14,179 nt of DNA from Oscillospiraceae bacterium (GTDB lineage Bacteria; Bacillota_A; Clostridia; Oscillospirales; Oscillospiraceae): NCBI GenBank assembly GCA_015068055.1, contig SVLG01000053.1, positions 1 to 14,179 on the forward strand. Direction: 5' to 3'. The notes under the pieces were generated by a model. That model searched no databases. It was given only the letters and a program-made list of their open reading frames with translations, and had not been told where the DNA came from. A program made the translations under genes and the position numbers. Shown here piece after piece: positions 1-6,812 of the stretch (position 1 is the stretch's first letter; each line of letters starts with the position of its first letter).

Positions 1-419
1 ATCCGGTAACAGCCCTGCGCTATCTGCTGGCGGATGTCTTTGACCAATTCATTTCCTTTGCGGTCTTTATGCTTTACCCCACCACCTTTGACCGGCCCGC
101 ACCGGCGGGCAAGGGACTTACCCATCTGCTTTTCCGCATTGTCTATGGAGCCAACCACCGTTTTCTGAACTGCATCCCCAGCGTACACTGCTCAGCGTCC
201 ATACTTTTTATTCTCGCCGCCCTGCGCTGCCCCTTGCTGCCGGGCTGGCAGCTGGCTGCCATCGTCATCATGGCGCTGCTCATCATTGTTTCCACCGTAC
301 TGGTCAAGCAGCATATGCTCATCGACGTTCTCACCGCTGTACCCACGGCAGTGCTGGCCTGGTGGCTCAGCGGGTTTCCGAACGTGGCTGCATTGGCGCA
401 GTATTTGAAAATTATGTAA
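1..419 (+). CDS. PAP2-family phosphatase, 3' part
   Basis: Partial gene whose start lies left of the window. The open frame runs from base 3 to the TAA at 417-419, giving 138 residues. It shows the second and third PAP2 signatures: a PSVH motif (in CIPSVHCSAS) and, about 50 residues later, a KQHMLID segment preceded by a Ser, which matches the S-x(n)-H-x3-D catalytic motif. Two or three hydrophobic segments surround these, so the protein is membrane-bound with the active site at the membrane face. The family removes phosphate from lipid phosphates such as undecaprenyl pyrophosphate or phosphatidic acid. The PTTFDRP stretch before PSVH resembles the inositol-phosphorylceramide-synthase-like PAP2 subgroup. 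The substrate cannot be told from sequence. The gene is followed by a hairpin pair and a terminator. Confidence 0.85.
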   Translation, partial: PVTALRYLLADVFDQFISFAVFMLYPTTFDRPAPAGKGLTHLLFRIVYGANHRFLNCIPSVHCSASILFILAALRCPLLPGWQLAAIVIMALLIIVSTVLVKQHMLIDVLTAVPTAVLAWWLSGFPNVAALAQYLKIM

Positions 420-449
420 ACTGATAGCCGGCCCGGATGGGACGTGTTC

Positions 450-490
450 ATAATTATACCCCCCACGTAAATCGTGGGGGGTATAATTAT
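450..490. repeat. Perfect 18-bp inverted repeat with 5-base spacer
   Basis: The left arm ATAATTATACCCCCCACG (450-467) and the right arm (473-490) are exact reverse complements around the spacer TAAAT. Each arm has an AT-rich outer part and a C6/G6 inner part. No T-run follows directly, and a separate intrinsic terminator starts 2 bases later. It could be an extra RNA hairpin in the 3' untranslated region, a protein-binding site, or a small REP-like element. No second copy is seen in this window. Confidence 0.85.
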
Positions 491-491
491 C

Positions 492-521
492 AAAGGCCGT
501 CCTCCCGGACGGCCTTTTCTT
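492..521 (+). terminator. Intrinsic terminator after the PAP2 gene
   Basis: An 11-bp perfect stem, AAAGGCCGTCC (492-502) with 507-517, closes a TCCC loop. It runs into TTTTCTTATT, a good plus-strand U-tract. Read on the minus strand, it lies directly after the stop codon of the small membrane protein gene and is followed by TTTGATAATTAT. It may therefore also stop the minus-strand operon, less strongly. Confidence 0.85.
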
Positions 522-792
522 ATTCGTAATCGCCCCAGCGCTCAGCCGGGATGCCAAAGATGCGAAACTCGCCGGAGACAAATTCATTCCCTTCGGCAAG
601 GTGGTAGACCTGGGTAAAGCCCAGACTCTGATAGAGCACCAGCTCATCGGCCACCTGTTTTCTCCCGATGGTGATCATCGGAGTCACGGCAGGATCGGTG
701 CTGTACACCAGTCGCCCCGTCTCAATGGTCGTCCAGATCAGCCAGCAGAGGAAGATACAAAGGAAAAAGCGTATTTTCTTATTCCTGATCAT
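520..792 (-). CDS. Small single-span membrane protein, unknown function
   Basis: 90 residues, not recognised as any known family. Basic N-terminus (MIRNKKIR), then one hydrophobic segment at about residues 8-22 (FFLCIFLCWLIW core). That fits a signal anchor or an uncleaved signal sequence. The remaining roughly 65 residues are polar and probably extracytoplasmic. The start is fixed by context: its ATG overlaps the TGA of the MBL-fold gene as ATGA (4-base overlap at 789-792), typical of translational coupling. It is the last gene of the minus-strand operon, and its stop sits next to the hairpin at 492-517. No catalytic motif is visible. The reading frame itself is well supported; the function is unknown. 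Confidence 0.75.
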   Translation of the reverse strand: MIRNKKIRFFLCIFLCWLIWTTIETGRLVYSTDPAVTPMITIGRKQVADELVLYQSLGFTQVYHLAEGNEFVSGEFRIFGIPAERWGDYE

Positions 793-1445
793 AGGCTAAA
801 CTCCTGTCCATCGGCGCGGAGATCCGCAATCTTGCCGCCGTAGTCCTTCGCTCGCAGCGGCTCAATGATCTCATAGCGCTCCCAAAGGTGCATGGGGAAG
901 ATATGGTCAATCTCCAGCGTCCGCGCGGCATAGTCCAGACCCAGCCAGTACTGCTCCGGGCTCTGTCGGCTGTCCAGCGGCAAAAAGGCCACGTCAATAT
1001 GCTCGCCGCGGAGTTTTTCCACCTCACCCCGAAAGGCCTGCGTCATGGCCTCTGCCTCCTCCGGTGTGTCCTCCTCATCCCAAAGCCAGAGATGGAGGTC
1101 ACCGGCGTGGTAGATGGTGTGTCCGTCCACCTTCACCAGAAAAGCCACGCCCTCGTCGGTGGAGCGAAGTGTACGGATATGCAGGCTGTCCACATCCCGC
1201 TCCTCGCCCGCCGCCATGAAAACCACATCCTTCCGGTGCAGTTCGATATCGTCGGAGAGTATGTACGCCGCCGCATCCAGCGAAAAGATGGCCGGGTTGA
1301 AGTGGTCGTGGTGACCGTGGCTCACAAAGACATAGAGGGGTTTGCCCGTCTTCTCCGGCAGCTTCCCTGTGTAATAGTCAAAGAGCAGCCGGGCGCTCTC
1401 CGTTTCCAGCAGAAAACCGCTGTGGCCCAGATACTTAACGCGCAT
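789..1445 (-). CDS. MBL-fold metallo-hydrolase (UlaG-like)
   Basis: 218 residues from the ATG at 1445-1443. This start is chosen because the protein then begins MRVKYLGHSGF, the usual first beta-strand of the fold; a frame extension further upstream would lie wholly inside the mutase gene. The zinc-binding HxHxDH motif is at residues 43-48 (HGHHDH). Further candidate metal ligands are H113 and D116 (YHAGD) and H186 (PMHLW). This pattern fits the beta-lactamase-like fold of the UlaG/YtnP-type soluble cytoplasmic hydrolases, which act on phosphodiester, lactone or related bonds. The substrate is unknown. The gene overlaps the 3' end of the mutase gene by 11 bases and overlaps the small membrane protein gene by 4, so the three are probably translated in concert. 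Confidence 0.88.
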   Translation of the reverse strand: MRVKYLGHSGFLLETESARLLFDYYTGKLPEKTGKPLYVFVSHGHHDHFNPAIFSLDAAAYILSDDIELHRKDVVFMAAGEERDVDSLHIRTLRSTDEGVAFLVKVDGHTIYHAGDLHLWLWDEEDTPEEAEAMTQAFRGEVEKLRGEHIDVAFLPLDSRQSPEQYWLGLDYAARTLEIDHIFPMHLWERYEIIEPLRAKDYGGKIADLRADGQEFSL

Positions 1446-2934
1446 ACTGCTGCACCACGGCGCTGTCAAGACCGTCGAACTTTGCAAGGAAGGGCGCCAG
1501 CTCCGCGGCAATACGCTTTGCGCCGCCGGTCAGGTCGCTCTCGATGTTCAGAGGCATCAGAGGATCGTGGAGGGAGAGGCGCAGCAGGAACCAGCCACCG
1601 CCATGCTCTGCGTCGAGATTGACCCGCACCCCCTCGAAATTCTCCGTCTCCGGTATCCAGCCGGGCTGCGCGGCAGCATAGGCCCCAAGGGCATCCAGCA
1701 CACTCTGTCCATAGGCCTTGAAGTCAGCGGGGCCGATGTTCATGCGAAATTCCCGGCTCTCCACGGGCTCCGCGAGATCGGCGAGCATGTCCTCCAGCTT
1801 CTCCCCGGCCTTCCGGCAGCGAACCAGCTCAATGAGGAGCTTGGTCATCAAATAAGCGCCGTCATCCAGGAAGTAGTTCTCCTTCAGGGCGCCGTGGCCG
1901 GAGGTCTCAATGGCCATCTGGCTGTCGATGCCGGCGGCATTGAGCCGGACGGACTCGTTGATGACGTTCTTGTAGCCCCGCTTGAAGCGGCGATGGACGC
2001 CGCCGCGTTTGGCAATAAAGGCAGCAAGACCGGAGGAGGTCACCGAGTCGGTGACGATGGTGGTGCCGGGATGCTCGCGAAGGAGGATGGCCGAGAGGAG
2101 GGCGATGAGGCGGTTGCGGTTGAGCTCGCTGCCGTCGGAAAGAACGGCACCGGCCCGGTCCACATCGGTGTCGAAGATCACACCCAGATCGGCAGCGCTT
2201 TCCCGCACGGCCTCGGTGATGCTCTCCATGGCCTCCTTATCCTCGGGGTTGGGGATGTGATTGGGGAAGCTGCCGTCAGGATCCAGAAAACGGCTGCCGC
2301 TGGTATCCGCCCCCAGGGGCTGCAGCACCTTGTCGGCATAGAAGCCGCCCATACCGTTGCCCGCATCCACCACGATACGAAGCCCCGCAAAGGGCTGCGC
2401 CTCACCGGTGGCACGGACGATCTTGTCACGGAGCTGGGCCGCATAAGTATCGAGAAAGCTCCCCTGCTCCATCTGACCGCCGCTTAGAAGGCGGGGCTGT
2501 TCTTCGGAAGCCAGCGTGAGGATGGCCTTGATGTCGGCGCTGCCAAGGCCACCGGTAGGGGTGAAGAATTTGTATCCGTTGCGCTCGAAGGGCAGATGGC
2601 TGGCGGTGACCATGACGGCGGCATCGTAGGCATAGCCCTCGGTAACAGTGGACATGAACATGGCGGGCGTGGTGGCCCGGCCCATATCGGTGACGATCAT
2701 ACCCTCGGCAGCCAGTTCCTCGCCCATCCAGCGGATAAGATCTGCGCCGCTGAGACGGCAGTCCCGGCCCAGAGCCACCCGATAAACCTTCTTTTCCTCC
2801 CGGCAGAGCCAGCGGGCCAGACCCCGACCGATGGCACGGCAGGCCTCCTCCGTCAGCGTAACGGGACGGCCATCGGGGTTTTCCAGCGCCACGCCGCGGA
2901 TGTCGCTGCCGTTCTGCAGTTTCATAAGATCCAT
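1435..2934 (-). CDS. Phosphoglucomutase/phosphomannomutase family protein
   Basis: 499 residues in the alpha-D-phosphohexomutase superfamily, which moves phosphate between C1 and C6 of hexoses (glucose or mannose phosphate) in the cytoplasm. The ATG at 2934 follows an AAGGAGGAG ribosome site; an ATG 12 codons upstream has no such site. Visible motifs are: the phosphoserine loop VTASH (residues 109-113, catalytic S112), the Mg-binding DTDVDR (255-260), and the sugar-binding ETSGHGALKEN (343-353), which has ETSGH in place of the common GExSGH. The C-terminal phosphate-binding loop reads LRLSLHDP (451-458) instead of the usual RxSxTEP, so it keeps R452 and S454 but lacks the Thr and Glu. Sugar specificity cannot be assigned. 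The gene starts 13 bases after the DUF2461 stop. Confidence 0.9.
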   Translation of the reverse strand: MDLMKLQNGSDIRGVALENPDGRPVTLTEEACRAIGRGLARWLCREEKKVYRVALGRDCRLSGADLIRWMGEELAAEGMIVTDMGRATTPAMFMSTVTEGYAYDAAVMVTASHLPFERNGYKFFTPTGGLGSADIKAILTLASEEQPRLLSGGQMEQGSFLDTYAAQLRDKIVRATGEAQPFAGLRIVVDAGNGMGGFYADKVLQPLGADTSGSRFLDPDGSFPNHIPNPEDKEAMESITEAVRESAADLGVIFDTDVDRAGAVLSDGSELNRNRLIALLSAILLREHPGTTIVTDSVTSSGLAAFIAKRGGVHRRFKRGYKNVINESVRLNAAGIDSQMAIETSGHGALKENYFLDDGAYLMTKLLIELVRCRKAGEKLEDMLADLAEPVESREFRMNIGPADFKAYGQSVLDALGAYAAAQPGWIPETENFEGVRVNLDAEHGGGWFLLRLSLHDPLMPLNIESDLTGGAKRIAAELAPFLAKFDGLDSAVVQQYAR

Positions 2935-2947
2935 GCTGCTCTCCTCC

Positions 2948-3604
2948 TTAATCCTCAAAAGCGTTGGCAAACATATCGTAATAGGGCATTAAAAACTCAT
3001 AGGCGTCGCAGAGCTTCTGCGGCAAAGACGGTGTAAAAAGATCGCCGCCGAAGTCAAGCGTACACTCGATGCTCAGCCAGCGGCGGTTATACCAGGGATT
3101 CAGCAGTTCACCCTTGTCCGCCTTGAGCCGCTTGTACTCCGTACCGGCCAGCTTGTACTCCTTGTGTCGCTTCAGTCGCTTTGCCATGCGCTCCACCTGC
3201 GCACCGTTGGCATCCACATAGCGCCGCCAGTTATCCATGGCCGCGGAGCTGTCGCTGTAGACGCCGCAGCCATAGCTGTACTCGGCGGCACCCAGCTCAA
3301 ACCAGAGGCTTCGCCCCTGCTGGTGAAACGAGTCCTCCTTGATGGAAAACCACAGATGATCCTTGTAGGGCCCACGGCCAAAGAGCCGCCGGGCGTCCCG
3401 GTAGATCCGCGAAACATGGAGTTTGAAGTTTCGCTCCGGATACCGGCGCTGCATCTCGGAAAGCGTATCCTGCGCCAGCGCGTGAAAGGGTTCCTTCAAA
3501 AGCCGTATATATTCTTCCTTATGGGCCTCAAACCAGGGCCGCTCGTTATTGAAAATGAGTTCCCAGAACCAGTCGGACGCATTCCGGGAAAAACCCTGAA
3601 ACAT
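2948..3604 (-). CDS. DUF2461 family protein
   Basis: 218 residues, matching the DUF2461 (TIGR02453) family in length and in its signature regions. These are the N-terminal NNERPWFEAHKEEY (residues 19-32) and RIYRDARR with GRGPYKDHLW (66-85), then a region with conserved aromatic residues. No function has been established for this family that I can name. The protein looks soluble and cytoplasmic, with no signal peptide. The start is well supported: TAAAGGAGGAAA lies just upstream of the ATG, behind a promoter with a TATAAT -10. It is the first gene of the four-gene minus-strand operon with the mutase, MBL-fold protein and small membrane protein. Confidence 0.9.
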   Translation of the reverse strand: MFQGFSRNASDWFWELIFNNERPWFEAHKEEYIRLLKEPFHALAQDTLSEMQRRYPERNFKLHVSRIYRDARRLFGRGPYKDHLWFSIKEDSFHQQGRSLWFELGAAEYSYGCGVYSDSSAAMDNWRRYVDANGAQVERMAKRLKRHKEYKLAGTEYKRLKADKGELLNPWYNRRWLSIECTLDFGGDLFTPSLPQKLCDAYEFLMPYYDMFANAFED

Positions 3605-3634
3605 AGAGTGTTTCCTCCTTTAATTTGCTTTTTT

Positions 3635-3663
3635 ATTATAGCACGCTCTTTCAGGATTGAAAA
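3635..3663 (-). promoter_or_regulatory. Promoter of the DUF2461-mutase operon
   Basis: On the minus strand, TTTTCA (3663-3658), a 17-base spacer, then a perfect TATAAT (3640-3635) preceded by TGC, an extended -10. It lies about 30 bases before the DUF2461 start codon. The -35 is a 4/6 match. Confidence 0.7.
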
Positions 3664-3685
3664 GGGGCTTTCCCTGTGTTAAAAT
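3657..3685 (+). promoter_or_regulatory. Promoter of coaD
   Basis: TTGAAA (3657-3662), a 17-base spacer, TAAAAT (3680-3685), with TGT just before the -10 (extended -10). The -35 shares bases 3658-3662 with the -35 of the divergent minus-strand promoter, so the two polymerase sites overlap. Confidence 0.7.
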
Positions 3686-3719
3686 GCCGTAGAATATGAG
3701 CAAAGGACGGAACTGTGCC

Positions 3720-4196
3720 ATGGCCAATACCGCCATCTACCCCGGCTCCTTCGATCCCTTTACCTACGGTCATCTGGACATCGTAAAAAAGTCCGCCCGT
3801 CTTTTTGACCGGGTTTACATCGTTCTCGGTGTCAACACCGCCAAGGAGCGCTGCTTCGACTGCGACGGCATGAAGGCCGCCATCGAGGAAACGCTGCGTA
3901 TGGAAGGACTTACAAACTGCGAGGTCTGCATCCATGAGGGTCTGGTGGCCGTCTTTGCCGCGGAGCGAAAGATCGGCTACATGATCCGCGGACTCCGGAA
4001 CAGTCTGGATTACAACTACGAAGAAAACATCGCCGAGGTCAATAACCTCATCAACCCCGATCTGGAATACGTGTATTTCAGAGCCGAGAACGTGGCTGTT
4101 TCCTCCTCCATGGTGCGTGAACTGCTGGCCTTTGACCGGGACGTAAGCAAGTATGTACCCCAACCGGTGATCACCATGCTGGAAAACCGCAAATAA
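3720..4196 (+). CDS. coaD: Phosphopantetheine adenylyltransferase
   Basis: 158 residues, the usual size for CoaD. The enzyme transfers AMP from ATP to 4'-phosphopantetheine to make dephospho-CoA, the penultimate step of coenzyme A synthesis, in the cytoplasm. The nucleotidyltransferase motif GSFDPFTYGH is at residues 9-18, with catalytic H18. IRGLRNSLDYNYE sits in mid-protein, and VSSSMVREL near the C-terminus contacts ATP. The start at 3720 gives MANTAIYPGSFDP, matching the family N-terminus; an in-frame ATG at 3696 would add eight non-conserved residues and lies almost at the predicted transcription start. An AAGGA site is present, though spaced rather far from the ATG. The gene has its own promoter and terminator, so it is probably monocistronic. 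Confidence 0.96.
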   Translation: MANTAIYPGSFDPFTYGHLDIVKKSARLFDRVYIVLGVNTAKERCFDCDGMKAAIEETLRMEGLTNCEVCIHEGLVAVFAAERKIGYMIRGLRNSLDYNYEENIAEVNNLINPDLEYVYFRAENVAVSSSMVRELLAFDRDVSKYVPQPVITMLENRK

Positions 4197-4206
4197 GCCT
4201 TTATGC

Positions 4207-4240
4207 ACCGCCCTTTCCTCTTGCGGAAGGGGCGGTTTTA
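4207..4240 (+). terminator. Intrinsic terminator after coaD
   Basis: A 12-bp stem (4207-4218 with 4225-4236, one G-T pair) with a TCTTGC loop, followed by TTTTA. It begins 11 bases after the coaD stop codon. Confidence 0.85.
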
Positions 4241-4249
4241 TGTTAATAT
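4221..4249 (+). promoter_or_regulatory. Possible promoter of the SEDS-PPTase pair
   Basis: TTGCGG (4221-4226), a 17-base spacer, TAATAT (4244-4249) with TGT before it. The -35 would sit in the loop of the coaD terminator. This is a tentative call; read-through from coaD is the alternative. Confidence 0.4.
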
Positions 4250-4280
4250 ATGTTGATACTCTCCCCCGGAAGGTGATCTT

Positions 4281-5426
4281 TTGAAAGAATTACGCGTCCT
4301 TTTGCAGGACTTTTTTAAAAAAGCCGACCTGTTCCTGCTCTCGGTCTGCTGCATCTGCGCAACCTTCGGCATCGTTGTCATCGCCAGCGCCACGGCTTCC
4401 TACCCATCCAAAACCTTTGTGCCCGTTCAGCTGCTGGCCTTCTTCATGGGCTTTGCCATCTATATCCTCTTTACTGTCATCGACATTGACATCATCGCGG
4501 ACAAGTGGCCGCTGCTGCTGGGTTTTGAGACCTTTCTGCTGCTGCTCCTGATCCCCTTCGGTGTAGAAGGCGACACCGGCAACTCCGGTTGGCTCCGCTT
4601 CTTCGGTATCGGTATCCAGCCCTCGGAGATCGTCAAGGTCGTGTTCATCATCCTCATGGCCAAGCAGCTCACCTATCTCAAGGAATACAAGAACATCAAT
4701 TCCGTTCTCTCCATCGGTCAGCTGGTGGTACATTTTGGCTACACCTTCGTTCTGCTGATGGTCACCTCCGACGACCTGGGCAGCGCCATCGTGTTCTTTG
4801 CCATCTTCGCCGTTATGCTGGTGGCGGCAGGCATCAAAACTTACTGGTTTGTGCTGGGCATCGGTGTGATGGCTCTGGCCGTCCCTTTCCTCTGGAACAA
4901 CTTCCTTGACCAGTACCAGCGTGACCGCATTCTCATCCCCTATGTGGACAGCATCGACGCCGACGGCTGGGGACTTCGCTGGCAGACCAACCAGTCCAAG
5001 ACCGCCATGGCCTACGGCCGCTTCACCGGCGTGGGCTACGGGCAGGGCAAACAGACCCAGTCCGGCGCTCTCACCGCCAAGCACACCGACTTTATCTTCG
5101 CCTCCGCCGGTGAGGAACTGGGCATGATTGCCTGCCTCGCCATTATGCTGCTGCTGAGCATCGTCATCATCCGCTGCATGGTGGTGGGTGTGCAGAGCAA
5201 CAACACCATGAGTATGCTGGTCTGCGTGGGCGTGGCCTCCTCCTACTTCTTCCAGATGCTGGTTAATACCGGCATGTGCATCGGCATTACCCCCGTTATC
5301 GGTATCACCCTGCCCTTCTTCAGCTACGGCGGCTCCTCGCTGGCCGCATCCTTCGCCGCGGCGGGTCTGGTGTCGGGCGTAAAATACCGGCCAAAACCCG
5401 GTCGTTTCCAGCGAATGCGGTATTGA
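4281..5426 (+). CDS. FtsW/RodA/SpoVE (SEDS) family peptidoglycan polymerase
   Basis: 381 residues starting with TTG at 4281, supported by the upstream GGAAGGTGAT ribosome site; no ATG fits better. About ten hydrophobic segments make it an integral membrane protein. SEDS proteins polymerise lipid II into glycan strands with a partner class B PBP. Hallmarks seen are: the GWLRFFGIGIQPSEIVK segment (the family's QPSE motif), DLGSA in the middle, the extracellular AKHTDFIFASAGEELG with the expected catalytic Asp (D270), and PFFSYGGSSL near the end. Whether it serves division (FtsW), elongation (RodA) or spore cortex (SpoVE) cannot be decided from sequence. The usual GYQ..QS..A loop reads WGLRWQTNQSKTAMA here. 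A PPTase gene follows after 2 bases. Confidence 0.92.
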   Translation: MKELRVLLQDFFKKADLFLLSVCCICATFGIVVIASATASYPSKTFVPVQLLAFFMGFAIYILFTVIDIDIIADKWPLLLGFETFLLLLLIPFGVEGDTGNSGWLRFFGIGIQPSEIVKVVFIILMAKQLTYLKEYKNINSVLSIGQLVVHFGYTFVLLMVTSDDLGSAIVFFAIFAVMLVAAGIKTYWFVLGIGVMALAVPFLWNNFLDQYQRDRILIPYVDSIDADGWGLRWQTNQSKTAMAYGRFTGVGYGQGKQTQSGALTAKHTDFIFASAGEELGMIACLAIMLLLSIVIIRCMVVGVQSNNTMSMLVCVGVASSYFFQMLVNTGMCIGITPVIGITLPFFSYGGSSLAASFAAAGLVSGVKYRPKPGRFQRMRY

Positions 5427-5428
5427 AC

Positions 5429-6049
5429 ATGAACACCATATATATTCTGAATATATGGGAGCTGGCCCCCTGCCGGGACGCAGCCCTGTCACGGCTGAGT
5501 GACGAGCGGCGGCAGAAGGTTCTCGCCGCACATACAGTGGAAAATGCCCTGCGCTCTTTGGGTGCAGGGCTTTTGCTGCGCCGCTTTGTGGGGGATGGCC
5601 CTTTTTCCTATGGTGAATTCGGCAAACCTTTTCTGCCCGACGGCCCGCCCTTTTCCCTGAGCCACGGCGGCGATCTGGCGGTGCTGGCTGTCGGCGAGTA
5701 TGGCACAGAGCTGGGAGTGGACGTGGAAAAGAACGACCGTCCCTGGCGGGAGGCGGTGGTTCGACGGATTTTCACAGACGAAGAGCAGCTTGCTTTCGAC
5801 GGCAGGGGTGAGAGCTTTTTCCGGCTCTGGACTCGTAAGGAAGCCGTACTCAAATGCCGGGGCAGCGGCTTTTCCCAGCTGTCCGTCTTCCCCGTTCTGC
5901 AGGATCGCTGCGCTGCAGGGGGCAAAATATATCAGCTGAACACCGTTGTTACCAACGGCCACAGCGTATCTCTGGCGGTTTGCGGCAGCGCTGCAAAAGC
6001 TTCCATTTGTATGATGAATATACAAAGTTTGCTTGATTTTCTTGGTTAA
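5429..6049 (+). CDS. 4'-phosphopantetheinyl transferase superfamily protein
   Basis: 206 residues from the ATG at 5429, two bases after the SEDS stop. Longer frames would start inside the SEDS gene and add non-homologous sequence. The enzyme moves phosphopantetheine from CoA to a Ser of acyl- or peptidyl-carrier proteins. Key motifs are: FSLSHGG (residues 75-81), the Mg-binding LGVDVE (95-100, D98 and E100), and FFRLWTRKEAVLK (130-142, with W134, K137, E138 and K142), together typical of the Sfp/Gsp type. It is somewhat short compared with Sfp. No strong ribosome site is visible, so translation is probably coupled to the SEDS gene. Its carrier-protein partner is not in the window. Confidence 0.88.
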   Translation: MNTIYILNIWELAPCRDAALSRLSDERRQKVLAAHTVENALRSLGAGLLLRRFVGDGPFSYGEFGKPFLPDGPPFSLSHGGDLAVLAVGEYGTELGVDVEKNDRPWREAVVRRIFTDEEQLAFDGRGESFFRLWTRKEAVLKCRGSGFSQLSVFPVLQDRCAAGGKIYQLNTVVTNGHSVSLAVCGSAAKASICMMNIQSLLDFLG

Positions 6050-6085
6050 TCTGCATAAATTAAGTTTTCTTTACACCCATCTTTA

Positions 6086-6120
6086 CAGTTTTTTAAAACA
6101 TATTCAACAAATATGAACTG
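6086..6120. repeat. Nested inverted repeat upstream of the TetR gene
   Basis: CATATT (6099-6104) and AATATG (6110-6115) form a 6-bp palindrome around CAACA. CAGTT (6086-6090) and AACTG (6116-6120) can pair outside it with an asymmetric bulge. It lies about 28 bases upstream of the -35 of the TetR gene promoter, so it could be an operator for a TetR-type dimer, but this is speculative. Confidence 0.35.
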
Positions 6121-6147
6121 AGAACTGGATATAAATGGTTTTTTGAC

Positions 6148-6176
6148 TTGAATAATTTTAATCAACAGATTATACT
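6148..6176 (+). promoter_or_regulatory. Promoter of the TetR-sfsA operon
   Basis: TTGAAT (6148-6153), a 17-base spacer, TATACT (6171-6176), in an AT-rich intergenic region about 60 bases before the TetR-family start codon. Confidence 0.6.
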
Positions 6177-6236
6177 TCTTTGTGTACAATATCCTGCAAA
6201 TATGCTTTTTTCTTATAAGCGAGGAGGAGAGTCCCC

Positions 6237-6812
6237 ATGCCCACCGTGAACGAAGACCGCCGGGTCAGGAAAACCAAAAAGCAGCTGCGCGGAGCCCTTA
6301 CCTCGCTGCTGCTGGAAAAGGACATCAGCCGGATCACCGTCCGGGATGTGGCTGAACTGGCGGATGTAAACCGCGGCACCTTCTATGCCCATTACAGCGA
6401 TGTTTACGACCTTCTGGGTCAGTTGGAAAACGAGCTGATGGAGCATCTGGAGGAGCTGGGCAAAAAACATGACGCCCGCCGGGCCGACGGCAGGAGTTTC
6501 AACTACCTTACCGACCTCTTTGAACTGGCCGGCGAGTACAGCGACCTTTTCTACACTCTGTACTGCCGCAGTGGCGACAGCAGCTTCCGCAAGACTATGT
6601 TCAACCTGCTGAAGTATCAGTACCTCTATGAGTACCTCTCCATCTTCGGCGGAGGCGAGTCCGAAAAACTGGACTACTGCGCCTCCTTTATCGTCTCCGG
6701 CATGTGTACGCTGGCCGAAGTCTGGATTGAAAACGGCATGCATGAAAGCCCGGAGGAGATGGCCAGACTCGGCGGCGAGCTGGTGATGAACGGTCTGCGC
6801 TTTGTGAAATAA
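6237..6812 (+). CDS. TetR/AcrR-family transcriptional regulator
   Basis: 191 residues starting after a GAGGAGGAG ribosome site. The N-terminal TetR DNA-binding domain covers about residues 10-60, with the helix-turn-helix ITVRDVAELADVNRGTFYAHY, very close to the family consensus. The C-terminal ligand/dimer domain is acidic and rich in aromatic residues. It resembles the TetR_C_7/DhaS-like group in overall character, which I judge only by impression. Such proteins bind palindromic operators as dimers and usually repress themselves or neighbours. The stop codon shares one base with the sfsA start (TAATG), so sfsA is probably co-transcribed and coupled. The inverted repeat at 6086-6120 is a possible operator. 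The ligand and regulon are unknown. Confidence 0.92.
   Translation: MPTVNEDRRVRKTKKQLRGALTSLLLEKDISRITVRDVAELADVNRGTFYAHYSDVYDLLGQLENELMEHLEELGKKHDARRADGRSFNYLTDLFELAGEYSDLFYTLYCRSGDSSFRKTMFNLLKYQYLYEYLSIFGGGESEKLDYCASFIVSGMCTLAEVWIENGMHESPEEMARLGGELVMNGLRFVK

Noticed and set aside
1446..1511. A longer N-terminus for the MBL-fold protein
   Set aside because: The extra residues are the mutase gene read in another frame, and the family N-terminus (MRVKYLGHSGF) starts at 1445.
888..1622. A 244-codon plus-strand frame across the MBL-fold gene
   Set aside because: The minus strand has a complete metallo-hydrolase with HxHxDH in this stretch; the plus-strand translation has no recognisable domain.
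5276..5428. A longer N-terminus for the PPTase
   Set aside because: It lies inside the SEDS gene and reads as Arg-rich out-of-frame sequence; the ATG at 5429 fits the family start.
4290..5531. A 413-codon open frame on the minus strand opposite the SEDS gene
   Set aside because: It is codon-aligned with the SEDS gene and rich in His, Asp and Gln, as expected from reversed hydrophobic codons. It is a shadow.
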